A stretch of 64,000 bases of DNA. It comes from Gemmatimonadota bacterium (lineage in GTDB: Bacteria > Latescibacterota > UBA2968 > GCA-2709665). Below the pieces are notes generated by a model. It was given only the letters and a program-made list of their open reading frames with translations, was not told the origin of the DNA and did no database searches. This document shows, piece by piece, positions 9,443 to 18,275 of the stretch. Numbering within the stretch: position 1 is the first letter of the stretch; the number at the start of each line of letters is the position of its first letter. The stretch lies in assembly GCA_028877215.1 (NCBI GenBank), contig JAPPFJ010000035.1:124001-188000 (forward strand), read 5' to 3'. A program made the position numbers and the translations under genes.

Positions 9443-10252
9443 ATGGCGCTCCACGAAGACTACCTGTGCGACGGCTACGTCATCCATCCGCAACCCTTGA
9501 TTCCTGCAGAACTCGTGCAACGCTGCATGGATGGCATGGATGACGTGCTGGCCGGGCGATACGAGACCGGAATTTCCCCGCAGCCCTCCTATTGGAACCC
9601 GGGCGACGACCCGAACAAGCTGGGCAAGGTCGAAATGCCCCAGCTTGCCAATCGCGCCATTATGGAGCTTGTCAGCCATCCCGCTATCGGACGGCTTGCA
9701 GCGGAAGTCACCGGCGCGAGGAGGGTACAGGTCTGGTGGGTCCAACTCCTTTCCAAGCCGCCCGTAAGAACGGAATCCGGGACCGGCGTCAGCGTCGGAT
9801 GGCACCAGGACCGGCAGTACTGGAAGACCTGGAAGGAGGGCAGCGAGCTGTTCACCGCGTGGGTCGCCGTTTCCAATGTGAGCGCTGACACCGGCCCCAT
9901 GGCCTTCGTGAAGGGTTCGCACAGATGGGGACTGCTCAACCAGGGCGATTTTTACTTCGACGACATCGAGATTCAGCGAGAGCAGATCACCCTGCCTCCA
10001 GGCGAAACGTGGCGTGAAGAGGAAGCGATCCTTCTGCCGGGGGGCGTTTCGTTCCACCACTGCCTTACCTTCCACGGAAGCCGTCCCAACCGTTCCGGCG
10101 CGCCCCGGCGGAGTTTCGCCATCCACATGCGCACGGAAAACTCGTGCCCCGTCGCCCCGTCGGAAGGCACCCTCGCCCAGTTCATCCAAAACACGGACTA
10201 CTGCCCGGTCGTGTACGACGCCGATACGCCGGATTCGCCTCCGACGGGCTGA
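9443..10252 (+). CDS. phytanoyl-CoA dioxygenase (PhyH) family protein
   Basis: A 269-residue Fe(II)/2-oxoglutarate-dependent oxygenase. The facial triad reads H121-x-D123 (GWHQDRQYW) and a distal His211 (TFHGS), with Arg222/223 placed to bind 2-oxoglutarate. The segment NGPMxFVKGSHR-like GPMAFVKGSHRWG is characteristic of PhyH proteins. The longer frame from 9158 overlaps ggt; the ATG at 9443 has a GAGG about 8 bases upstream. It is the last gene of the run that starts at 4008 and is followed within 30 bases by a strong hairpin. Bacterial PhyH proteins hydroxylate many small carboxylates, so the substrate is open. Confidence 0.87.
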   Translation: MALHEDYLCDGYVIHPQPLIPAELVQRCMDGMDDVLAGRYETGISPQPSYWNPGDDPNKLGKVEMPQLANRAIMELVSHPAIGRLAAEVTGARRVQVWWVQLLSKPPVRTESGTGVSVGWHQDRQYWKTWKEGSELFTAWVAVSNVSADTGPMAFVKGSHRWGLLNQGDFYFDDIEIQREQITLPPGETWREEEAILLPGGVSFHHCLTFHGSRPNRSGAPRRSFAIHMRTENSCPVAPSEGTLAQFIQNTDYCPVVYDADTPDSPPTG

Positions 10253-10275
10253 CACGCTCTCGCCATCTCTCAATA

Positions 10276-10314
10276 AAAAAACGCAACGGCAATACATCCT
10301 GCCGTTGCGTTTTA
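10276..10314. terminator. bidirectional hairpin terminator
   Basis: A perfect 11-base-pair stem (ACGCAACGGCA at 10281-10291 with its complement at 10300-10310) around an 8-base loop, with an A-run before it and a T-run after it. The A/T flanks make it a good intrinsic terminator on both strands, which fits its position between the end of the + strand PhyH gene and the end of the - strand TonB receptor. Confidence 0.9.
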
Positions 10315-10371
10315 TTTCAGTTCCGTGAGAACCAACGCGGCGGTCCGGCTTGCGCCAGTCTCATTCCCGTT

Positions 10372-13023
10372 CTAGTAGTGAAAGCTGTATTTCGCGTACC
10401 AGAACGCGCCGCCGAATCCGAACGGGCTGAACTGGCTGTACCTGTTGCCCGTCCTGTCCCTGGCCTTCTCGTGTTCGTCCGGATACGTATTGAGGATGTT
10501 CTGCGCGCCGATCGCAATCTTCGATCTGTAGTCGTCGAACGAGACGCTGGTCTCGGCGTCGATCAGGACCTTGCCGCTGTAGACCTGATCGTCTTCGGAG
10601 TCGTACCACTCGCCGAAATAGCTGATGCGGCCCAGCACGTCCCATCGGCTAGTAAGCGTCTGGGTGATGGTCAGGTTCCCGCGCTGTTTGGGAAGATTCT
10701 CCTCCAGTTCCCGCAGTCGCAGATCGTCCAGGATTTCCGGATTGTGTTCCGTAACCTTCGTACCCGTGTAGTTGTACGCGATGTTCATCACGCCCAGACC
10801 CACCGGCGCCGAAAACACCACGTCGATCCCCTGGGTCTTGGAGTTGAAGTCGTTGGTGAAGAAGCGGAATTCCTGCAGGCCTGCCGCGCTGGTGAGGCCC
10901 TCCCTGATGAGTTGCTCCCTCTCAGGATCAGTAAGCGCAAAGTCCTGCGAAACCGTCAGGCGGTCGTTCACCCTGATGTCGAAGTAATCGACCGTCATGC
11001 TTGCATTGCCCATATCCAGGACGACACCCAGCGAGAGGTTTTTGGACTTCTCGGGCACCAGAGGCTTGGCCCCTTTCAACGCGGCCGCCCGGCTGGTGGA
11101 GGGGACCGTTCCGTTGTTCACCAGGTCGTTCTTCTCGAAGTTGAACTCGGTGGTGATGTTGAAGGCGCTCTGCTGGCCCGGCGTGGGCGCCCTGAAGCCG
11201 GTGCTGTAACTGCCGCGAACCCTGGCGTTCTCGGTTAAGCCAATGTTGAAAGCGGCCTTGTAGTTGCTGGAATTGTACGTATCGGATGTCAGCGGCGGTG
11301 TATTCGACAACGTTTTCAATGCGTCGAAACGCTCCTGGCGCAAAGCAAGGGAAAATGACGCCCGGTCCGAGGGCTGAATGTCCCCTTCCGCGTAAACCGC
11401 TATGTTCGGTCTCGACCACCTGCCGGCGGCCACTTTGCTGAAGCCGGAAAAGCCGTTCGTCGCCGGCTGAAATCCCTGGCTGGCCAGCGGCTGGCCGATA
11501 ATATAGGACTCGATCTGGCCCTCGACGATCTCAAACGTTTCTTTCCGGTATTCCAAACCCGCCGCAAGGAAGACCTGCGGGTTCACAGGATAGGTCACAC
11601 CCAAATCTACGGTGACGTCCGACTGGACGTAGGAACCCGGATCGAAATACGTGGGCGTTGCGGGACCCATGGATGCGTTCACGGTATTGAAAATGAAGTA
11701 GTCCGCCTCGTGACGCCCGTAAGACATGCTCAGGTCCCACGATCCTAGCGCCTGCGCCCCGATTCCAGTGCCCTTGATGCCCATCAGGATGGATTCATCG
11801 GTTGTAAACGCGCCGAATCGCGGCGTGAATCCCCCTGGAAACATCTTCAGGAAGGAGAAGCAATTGGGATCGTCGCGAACCTGGAGCCATGCGTTCTGCT
11901 CGGGTCTGTTGTCAATGATGGGGACCGGCGCGCATTCGCTGCCCTGACCCACGCCGTCCAGATCGCCGACCAGCAGGGATGGCGTCTCGGCCTCGCCGTC
12001 CCCGTCCAGGTCAATCAGCGGCCCCTTGAACACGCCGCTACGGGTATGTGGATTCCGGAAATAGAACCCGCCCTCCGTTTCCTTGTCGGCATAGTTCGCG
12101 TGACCGTAGAAATCGACGCTTTCGCCCAGGGTGGCGCCGTAGTTGGCGAAGATTTTAAGGTCGTCGCGAACGAATGGCTGACCCCAGATCTGGGCAGGAT
12201 TCGCCACCTCGGTATTGCCCGCCGAAATCAGCCCCGCGGCGTCGTTGCGCTGCACAGAGCGGATTGTTTCGCCGGTATTTCCGTATTCCAGGCTGAGGTT
12301 GGCCCAGGTGTTCTCGTTGCCCAGACCGATATTGAACGCGGCCGTGAACATCTCGCCGTCGCCCAGGAACTTTCCTTCCCCATCCTGAAAGCTCCCTACC
12401 TTCACGTCCGCGGCCATTCCTTCGTGGCTGTCTTTCAGGCGGAAGTCCAGCACGCCCGCGATCGCATCGGATCCATATTGCGCCGAGGCGCCGTCGCGGA
12501 GGACCTCCACACGTTTCAGGGCGATGGCGGGGATGGCGGTGAGGTCGGGGCCCTGCGCGCCGTCTGCGACGCCGTTGCCCAGCCAGTGAATCACCGCCGC
12601 CCGGTGCCGGCGCTTGCCGTTGACGAGCACCAGCGCGTGGTCCGGCGCCAGGCCTCGCAGGTTCGGCGGCCGGACCACCGTTCCGGCGTCGCTGATGGGC
12701 TGCGTGTTGACGTTGTAGGAGGGGATCACATTTCTCAACAGGTCGGTCATATCCGTGCCGCCCTGCTTGACGAAATCCTCGCTGGTGACCACGTCAATCG
12801 GCACGACCGATTTCGTCGCGGAGCGCGGTCTGCGAGAGCCGATCACGACCAGCTCTTCCAGCTCGACGATCTCGTCAAGTATGATTTCCGAGGAATCGGA
12901 CTCGGCCGTCCCCTCGGTTTCCTGTGACACCGAGACACCAGTCGTCAAATGCAGGAAGGATATTGCAAATACGACGGGCCACAAAACGAACTTCGTCATT
13001 TTGAAACTGAAACTGGATTTCAT
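10372..13023 (-). CDS. TonB-dependent outer-membrane receptor
   Basis: An 883-residue outer-membrane transporter. A signal peptide covers about residues 1-32, followed by a TonB-box-like acidic segment (ELEELVVIGSRRP) and a plug domain (VVTSEDFVKQGG...LLRN, LRGL, VLVNGKRRH, VEVLRDGASAQYGSDAIAGV). A long beta-barrel ends in the aromatic KYSFHY, as outer-membrane proteins do. An aspartate-rich loop (DLDGDGEAE) may bind calcium. The frame is open to 13140, but the ATG at 13023 has AAGGAA upstream and leads straight into the signal peptide. The imported ligand is unknown; no TonB/ExbBD or siderophore genes are nearby. It has a long 5' leader (see 13024-13407). Confidence 0.93.
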   Translation of the reverse strand: MKSSFSFKMTKFVLWPVVFAISFLHLTTGVSVSQETEGTAESDSSEIILDEIVELEELVVIGSRRPRSATKSVVPIDVVTSEDFVKQGGTDMTDLLRNVIPSYNVNTQPISDAGTVVRPPNLRGLAPDHALVLVNGKRRHRAAVIHWLGNGVADGAQGPDLTAIPAIALKRVEVLRDGASAQYGSDAIAGVLDFRLKDSHEGMAADVKVGSFQDGEGKFLGDGEMFTAAFNIGLGNENTWANLSLEYGNTGETIRSVQRNDAAGLISAGNTEVANPAQIWGQPFVRDDLKIFANYGATLGESVDFYGHANYADKETEGGFYFRNPHTRSGVFKGPLIDLDGDGEAETPSLLVGDLDGVGQGSECAPVPIIDNRPEQNAWLQVRDDPNCFSFLKMFPGGFTPRFGAFTTDESILMGIKGTGIGAQALGSWDLSMSYGRHEADYFIFNTVNASMGPATPTYFDPGSYVQSDVTVDLGVTYPVNPQVFLAAGLEYRKETFEIVEGQIESYIIGQPLASQGFQPATNGFSGFSKVAAGRWSRPNIAVYAEGDIQPSDRASFSLALRQERFDALKTLSNTPPLTSDTYNSSNYKAAFNIGLTENARVRGSYSTGFRAPTPGQQSAFNITTEFNFEKNDLVNNGTVPSTSRAAALKGAKPLVPEKSKNLSLGVVLDMGNASMTVDYFDIRVNDRLTVSQDFALTDPEREQLIREGLTSAAGLQEFRFFTNDFNSKTQGIDVVFSAPVGLGVMNIAYNYTGTKVTEHNPEILDDLRLRELEENLPKQRGNLTITQTLTSRWDVLGRISYFGEWYDSEDDQVYSGKVLIDAETSVSFDDYRSKIAIGAQNILNTYPDEHEKARDRTGNRYSQFSPFGFGGAFWYAKYSFHY

Positions 13024-13654
13024 AGCGCAATTCCTTATGTTTCGGGTTTCGTGAATCGGGCTGATGATGGGTCTGATTCGCCGTGAAAGCGGCCGCCGGC
13101 AGCGGCGTCGTTCGCGGTGAATCGGCTCATGACGACCCATATGGACTCAACCTGGTTTTGTCCGTCAAGACCCGGACCGTGTGACTACCGGATCCCGATC
13201 GTTATCGTGACAGAAGGGCGTACAAACGACTCCTCCCTCATCACCATAGGCAGTTTCTCCTATTGCGGTGTGACAGGATGTCACCGGCTGTCTCTTGACC
13301 GTTAAGAGATTCCGGGGGAGGTTGTACCTGGCGCGTTTCTGAATCGAGAGCTCGCGGGGAAAATCGCGCCAAGCAGGCTGAAATACTGCAATTCTGTTAC
13401 TAATATAGTAAAATCGCCGCAAATGGCAATGAATGAGCGAAAAATTTTCCGGTATTTTGCGCAATTCAGGGCCGAATTCCGTTTTGCGATGACCGCCCCG
13501 CTTTCCCAAAGGCGCAAGTGAACTGCCGGAGATTCGAATCAAGCCGTCGCCTGTCCGATAGTCCGGCTTGTTTCCGGTTGTCACCGGGGCGGGTGTACCA
13601 ACAGTCGTCGCTTCTTGACTTGCAAAGCCGAAAGAAATATACTACTGCTCTGTA
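13024..13654 (-). promoter_or_regulatory. long 5' leader and promoter region of the TonB receptor
   Basis: No gene is visible here. On the - strand a sigma70-like promoter reads TTGCCA (13424-13429) and TATATT (13402-13407) with a 16-base spacer, giving a leader of about 370 bases before the receptor ATG. Within it a perfect palindrome GTGACA-GGA-TGTCAC sits at 13270-13284, suited to a dimeric regulator or an RNA hairpin. I recognise no known riboswitch consensus. Confidence 0.5.
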
Positions 13655-13817
13655 GTGTCCTGGCCCAAAAATTCCTCACCATTCGACCGACGATTCATCC
13701 CGTCTCGCTACGTTCTCCTCGCTCGCCGACCATACGCAGGTCGCCTGCGCTCCGGCGCCTTGCGAGCCGGGCGACTCGGCGGTCGAATTTAGGCAACTTA
13801 TTTTCGGGACAGAACGC
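13655..13817 (-). repeat. MITE-like element, family C, copy 1
   Basis: Read on the - strand, this 163-base stretch matches the element at 27892-28053 over most of its length (shared core includes TTCGACCGCCGAGTCGCCCGG and GACGGGATGAATCG). Its ends form imperfect inverted repeats: GTGTCCTGGCCC at 13655 against the complement of GGGACAGAAC near 13815. It contains no ORF of its own and lies 112 bases upstream of the 2-hydroxyacid dehydrogenase gene. Confidence 0.75.
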
Positions 13818-13929
13818 CAGGACCGCGGAGTCGTGCTTCTGGTGCGGCCGGCCGGCGGTTCAATCCGCGCGCATGAACGCGCAGTCGCCATTCCGGCGTT
13901 TCTTCTTTCGCGCTTCGTGAGGGATTGCA

Positions 13930-14898
13930 ATGTCAACCGTTAAAGTCGTCCTGATGGCCGGTCCCTGGACCGAATGGCGGGAGCAACTCGAAACCGTTTC
14001 GCCGTGCGTGAAGGCGGTCGCCGCCCATTCCGACGAGGACCTGCTGCGTGAAATCCCGGAAGCAGAAGTCGTCTACGGGCGGCTGCCCCGAGCGCCCTTT
14101 CTCAGAGCCGGAAGACTTCGATGGGTACAGAGTATCGGCGTGGGATTCGAGACCATGCTGTATCCCGAAATGGTCGAGAGCGACGTGGTCATCACGAACA
14201 CCGCGGGTGCCTTCGACGCCGCAATGGCGGAACAGGCCCTGGCATTCATGCTCGCCCACGCGCGCGGGCTCATGCGTTACGAACGCGACAGGAAAGACCG
14301 CATCTGGCACCGGCATACGGACACGGTCACCCAGATCCATGGTAAAACGGCATGCGTGCTCGGCCTGGGATCCATCGGACGCAGCATCGCCGCCCGGCTC
14401 AACGCCCTCGGACTCATGGTGACCGCTGTAGACGCCCAGGTCACAACGCCGCCAACCGGCGTGAGACGCCTGTTCATGGCGGAAGAGCTGTTGCATGCCA
14501 TCGCCGATGCAGACTACGTCATTGTGGCGCTGCCGCAGACCAAAGACACGAACTCACTTATCGACGAGACCTGCTTCGACCGGATGAAAGATTCGGCCTT
14601 TCTGGTGAATATCGCACGCGGGCCCATCGTCAACGAAGCCGATCTGGTCCGGGCCCTCCTGGAGAAACGTATCGCCGGGGCGGGCCTCGACGTCTTCGAA
14701 GAGGAACCGCTGCCGGATTCCAGCCCGTTGTGGGACATGCCCAACGTCGTGTTCGCTCCCCACTCAGCCGGGTACTCTCCAGAGGGTCGTGGAAATATCC
14801 TTCGAATCTTCAAGGAAAACCTCCGGCGCTACCTGGCTGAAGAACCCCTCATGAACGTGGTGGACAAGAAAAAGGGATATCTCATTCAAACTGCCTGA
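13930..14898 (+). CDS. D-isomer-specific 2-hydroxyacid dehydrogenase
   Basis: A 322-residue NAD(P)-dependent dehydrogenase that interconverts 2-oxo acids and D-2-hydroxy acids. The nucleotide-binding fingerprint is GLGSIG at residues 145-150. The catalytic triad is Arg230 (NIARG), Glu259 (FEEEP) and His278 (APHSAG). It resembles the glyoxylate/hydroxypyruvate reductase branch, but substrate specificity cannot be read. It is the first of three + strand genes that end with a uronate-isomerase relative, so a sugar-acid derived 2-oxo acid is a plausible substrate. Confidence 0.9.
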   Translation: MSTVKVVLMAGPWTEWREQLETVSPCVKAVAAHSDEDLLREIPEAEVVYGRLPRAPFLRAGRLRWVQSIGVGFETMLYPEMVESDVVITNTAGAFDAAMAEQALAFMLAHARGLMRYERDRKDRIWHRHTDTVTQIHGKTACVLGLGSIGRSIAARLNALGLMVTAVDAQVTTPPTGVRRLFMAEELLHAIADADYVIVALPQTKDTNSLIDETCFDRMKDSAFLVNIARGPIVNEADLVRALLEKRIAGAGLDVFEEEPLPDSSPLWDMPNVVFAPHSAGYSPEGRGNILRIFKENLRRYLAEEPLMNVVDKKKGYLIQTA

Positions 14899-14993
14899 AA
14901 GCAGTTTTCCGGACGCGTTTGCAAAACGGTTTTGCGCGAATGCCCCGGTTCTGACAGGACCCGGTTTACGGCTCTTTCGATCGAGGAGACTTC

Positions 14994-16265
14994 ATGCCAC
15001 CCCCTGCCGCTTTCTCCGTCAGCGAAGCGGTATCCCGCACATTCGAAGACCAGCCGATCGTCGATATCCATACCCACCTCTATCCGGCACAGATGGGTCC
15101 GCTCTGCCTGATGGGGCCCGACGAACTGCTTACCTACCACTACCTCAAGGTCGAAACCTGCCGCCAGCTTCCCCCCGGAACCTCCGTCGCACAGTTCAAC
15201 GCACTGCCGAAACCCCGGCAGGCCGATATCGTCTGGCGCGCACTCTTCGCGGGAAACGGCAGCCCGCTCTCGGAAGCCCAACTGGGCGTGGTCACGGTGA
15301 TGTCGTCGCTGGGCCTGAACCCCCGGGCGGACACCCTGTCCGAATTCCGTGCCCTGTTCTCGGAGACAAACCCGGAAGACTACGTTGATCTCATCTTCCG
15401 TAATTCCGGCGTCTCCCGCGTCTATATGACCAATGATCCCCTGGACGAGCAGGAGGGTCCCGTCTGGAGGGCGGGCTTTGAGCGGGATCCCCGGTTTGAA
15501 GCCGCCCTCCGGCTGGACAGCGCGCTGGCCGGATGGCCCGCACCGGTGGCGAATTTGAGGGAGCTGGGTTATACAGTGGGCAACGATCTCTCGACCAGGA
15601 CGATTGCGCAACTTCGACGTTACCTCGACGACTGGATCGCGCGAATGAATGCCCGCTATCTGGCCATCTCTCTCCCGCCCGACTTCGCCTATCCTTCCGA
15701 GTCCGCTGTTTCGAAACTGCTGGACGTCGCAGTCTTCCCCACGGCCCGTGATCGTGGAATTCCGGCAGCCATGATGGTCGGCGTCAGGCGCGGGGTCAAC
15801 CCCCTGTTGCGGGACGGGGGCGACGGCATTGGGAAATGGGACGTCACCTTTCTCGAGAACATCGCCCGGGAATGGCCCGACGTGAACTTCCTCGTCACGC
15901 TGCTTTCCCGCGAGAACCAGCATGAACTCTGCGTGGCCGCCAGGAAATTCCCCAACGTCACGCCGTTCGGCTGCTGGTGGTTCCTGAACAACCCCAGCAT
16001 CATCCAGGAAGTCACGGCCGAACGCCTCGAACTGCTCGGGTCCGGCTTCGTGCCCCAACACTCCGACGCCCGGGTGCTGGACCAACTGCTCTACAAATGG
16101 AACCATTCCATCAATGCCATTGCGCCGGTGTTCGTCCGAAAGTACAAAGCGCTCCGGAACGCGGGTTGGACGCTGACCGAACAGGATATCCGAAACGACG
16201 TCGCCCGGATGTTCGGCGGCGGCTCACTTTTTACACCGAATCCGAATGGAGACTCGCATCCATGA
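14994..16265 (+). CDS. amidohydrolase-superfamily protein related to glucuronate isomerase
   Basis: A 423-residue TIM-barrel protein. The strand-1 metal motif is DIHTHLYP near residue 24; further signature blocks are RENQHELCVAARKF, GCWWFLNNPSI and the C-terminal QHSDARVLDQLLYKW. These match the uronate isomerase family within the amidohydrolase superfamily, which converts D-glucuronate or D-galacturonate to the ketose. The sequence is of the divergent branch annotated as glucuronate isomerase in many environmental genomes, so the exact sugar acid is uncertain. Its stop overlaps the next start (ATGA at 16262-16265), showing translational coupling to the DUF1080-type gene. Confidence 0.82.
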   Translation: MPPPAAFSVSEAVSRTFEDQPIVDIHTHLYPAQMGPLCLMGPDELLTYHYLKVETCRQLPPGTSVAQFNALPKPRQADIVWRALFAGNGSPLSEAQLGVVTVMSSLGLNPRADTLSEFRALFSETNPEDYVDLIFRNSGVSRVYMTNDPLDEQEGPVWRAGFERDPRFEAALRLDSALAGWPAPVANLRELGYTVGNDLSTRTIAQLRRYLDDWIARMNARYLAISLPPDFAYPSESAVSKLLDVAVFPTARDRGIPAAMMVGVRRGVNPLLRDGGDGIGKWDVTFLENIAREWPDVNFLVTLLSRENQHELCVAARKFPNVTPFGCWWFLNNPSIIQEVTAERLELLGSGFVPQHSDARVLDQLLYKWNHSINAIAPVFVRKYKALRNAGWTLTEQDIRNDVARMFGGGSLFTPNPNGDSHP

Positions 16266-16900
16266 ACAGAAAAGCGGTGACGGTTGCCAGCCTCCTGGCC
16301 AACGTCGCCCTGATCGCGCTACTGCTGACGAGAACGGGTGTGGTGGAGGATCAACGGAAGACGGTCGAGGGCGACAGCGCGAATCTCTTCGACGGGGAGA
16401 CGCTGGAGGGTTGGCGGCCGCTTTCCGAACAGTGGACCGTCCAGGATAGCGCGATCGTGTGTCCCACGTCGCAGCGCATTCACTTCCTCGTATCGGAGCG
16501 GGTTGTCGACAGTCCGTTTCGACTCCGTTACCAGGTATTGCTCGTCGAGCGATCAAGGAGCGACGGCAAGATCGTGGGGTTCGTGGACGCCGCCGGCGAC
16601 AACGTGCTCGTGGCGATGGACGACGACGCGCCGCATACGCTGCAGATCGACAGCGGCCGCAAGTACATCGATCCATCCGGAATATACGGGCCGTGGAATC
16701 GTGAGGCCGCAGCGGAGTTTCAGGTTCAGACCGGAACGTGGTACGACGTGGTCTGCACCGTAGACGGATCGAAATTCACGGTCACGGCAGGCGAGGTCCG
16801 GCTGAGCCATCCTTTCGCACCTGCGTTCCCGGTGTCGATCTGGCTGGAAGTCCAGCGCACCGGCGCGAAATACCGGAACCTGACTGTCGAGAAACTTTAG
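16262..16900 (+). CDS. membrane-anchored DUF1080-type (3-keto-disaccharide hydrolase-like) protein
   Basis: A 212-residue protein with an N-terminal hydrophobic helix (about residues 6-24) acting as a signal anchor. The mature part begins NLFDGETLEGWRPL, the classic opening of DUF1080/3-keto-disaccharide hydrolase domains, and then forms a jelly-roll of about 170 residues. The start is fixed by the ATGA overlap with the upstream isomerase gene. Family members act on 3-keto-glycosides or bind sugars, in line with the uronate and oxidoreductase genes nearby. It is shorter than most DUF1080 proteins, so the enzymatic role is unproven. Confidence 0.7.
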   Translation: MNRKAVTVASLLANVALIALLLTRTGVVEDQRKTVEGDSANLFDGETLEGWRPLSEQWTVQDSAIVCPTSQRIHFLVSERVVDSPFRLRYQVLLVERSRSDGKIVGFVDAAGDNVLVAMDDDAPHTLQIDSGRKYIDPSGIYGPWNREAAAEFQVQTGTWYDVVCTVDGSKFTVTAGEVRLSHPFAPAFPVSIWLEVQRTGAKYRNLTVEKL

Positions 16901-16989
16901 AACTCGGGAGACAGACTGCGCGCCGTAGCGCCTCTGCGGGATGCCCATCGGAAGGGGTTCGCCCGGCCGTTCAACGCCGACCCGGGAAA

Positions 16990-18177
16990 TCAGCGCAACC
17001 ACGTCCATTGCGCCGGCACTGCAGCCTCCTGACCGAATTTTTCCCGCAAAATCGCTTTTTCAGCATGCGGCGCCGAGAGCAGGCCAACCAGCCGGTCGCA
17101 CGTCAATTCCACCTCTTCGTCCGTCATCTCCATCGCATCCACGGTGAAATAGCCCTCGTCGGTATGGTGCGCCCGTAGACGGATGGAAGGGTCTCCCTCC
17201 ATCATCGCGAGGTTGATCACGGCGGCGCTCAATCCCGTCTTCTCCGCATCCACGGTCACCCGCGCGCGACTGAACGGATTCCCGTTGGGATCGGGGTCCA
17301 CGCCGAGTCCGATGCCGTCAATCCCCTCAAGGCGCGCCATCACCCGGTTCATCTTCCGGTTCTGCTCCGCCTCCCAGCCCGCCACGTCCAGACGCATCCG
17401 GTATCCCAACGCCGCCATCGCGCCGACGATCCCTTCCTTTCCCACCTTCATCGGCCTTCCGATGCCCCGGTTCTGCAGGTTCACCGCCCGCACCAGATCC
17501 TCCCGGCCGCAGACCACTCCGGCCGTGGTTCCGGAAAGATATTTGTGGCCGCTGCAGACGACAAGGTCCGCGCCCGCGTCCAGGATTTTTCTGATGACGA
17601 ATGATTGCGCCGCCCCGTCCACGATCACGGGGACGCCGTGCTCGTGCGCAATCTCGACCACGCTCGTCAGCGGCAGGGCGCCGTACCGGACGGTGTGGTG
17701 CGACACCACGAAAAGAACCGCCGCGGTCCGGTCTCCAAGGGCGTGCCTCAACTGTTCCCCGGTCGTACGGTGCACCGTTCCCACCTCCACGGCTGCGGCG
17801 CCGGCCAGCCGGATCATCTGCGTTACGGGGGCGCCGAAGTTTACGGCGTGGCCCTTCTGAATGACGACTTCGTCGGCCATCCCGGTTGTGTCCGGAAGCT
17901 GCCCGACCCTGCCGAGGTCGTTTCCGGTCATGGACGCAGCCACGCCCAACGTGATGCCGGCCGCGGTACAGGCGGTCACGCACCCCCACTGTGCGCCCGT
18001 GGCGCGTCCGATCACCTCTCCCGCGCGCTCCTGGAGTTCATCCAGATCGAAGAAGCATCCCATCGCGTGCGTCACCTCTTCGACCACCTCCGGCAATACG
18101 ATCGCCCCTGCCAAATGCGTCATTTTCCCACAGGCGTTGATGACGCGGGTCAACCGGTAATTCTCGTACAAGTCCAT
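16990..18177 (-). CDS. SelA-like PLP-dependent enzyme
   Basis: A 395-residue fold-type I pyridoxal-phosphate enzyme related to L-seryl-tRNA(Sec) selenium transferase and D-glucosaminate-6-phosphate ammonia-lyase. Key segments are TACTAAGITLGVAA near the N-terminus, VDGAAQ (cofactor Asp) and SGHKYLSGT, whose Lys should form the Schiff base. The upstream in-frame ATG at 18195 is less likely; the ATG at 18177 has GGAGGAA 6 bases before it. No selB, selD or tRNA-Sec is seen nearby, so selenocysteine synthesis is unlikely and an amino-sugar or amino-acid lyase role fits better. It is the last gene of the long - strand run. Confidence 0.8.
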   Translation of the reverse strand: MDLYENYRLTRVINACGKMTHLAGAIVLPEVVEEVTHAMGCFFDLDELQERAGEVIGRATGAQWGCVTACTAAGITLGVAASMTGNDLGRVGQLPDTTGMADEVVIQKGHAVNFGAPVTQMIRLAGAAAVEVGTVHRTTGEQLRHALGDRTAAVLFVVSHHTVRYGALPLTSVVEIAHEHGVPVIVDGAAQSFVIRKILDAGADLVVCSGHKYLSGTTAGVVCGREDLVRAVNLQNRGIGRPMKVGKEGIVGAMAALGYRMRLDVAGWEAEQNRKMNRVMARLEGIDGIGLGVDPDPNGNPFSRARVTVDAEKTGLSAAVINLAMMEGDPSIRLRAHHTDEGYFTVDAMEMTDEEVELTCDRLVGLLSAPHAEKAILREKFGQEAAVPAQWTWLR

Positions 18178-18275
18178 TGTCGTTCCTCCGTACAAACAAA
18201 GAGCGAGCGACGATCCCGCCCGCCCGCCTTTTCTCCTGGTTCATACCGTTTCGCCCCGACGGGTCCGGCTTCCGG

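Noticed and set aside
12046..12927. 293-codon + strand frame inside the TonB receptor gene
   Set aside because: The - strand receptor has a clear signal peptide, plug and barrel end; the + frame has no domain and no ribosome-binding site.
13141..13400. Cobalamin or other known riboswitch in the TonB receptor leader
   Set aside because: I could not find the conserved boxes of the riboswitch classes usually found before TonB receptors.
16990..18177. Selenocysteine system suggested by the SelA-like protein
   Set aside because: No selB, selD, tRNA-Sec or in-frame UGA with SECIS is seen; the SelA-like family includes ammonia-lyases.
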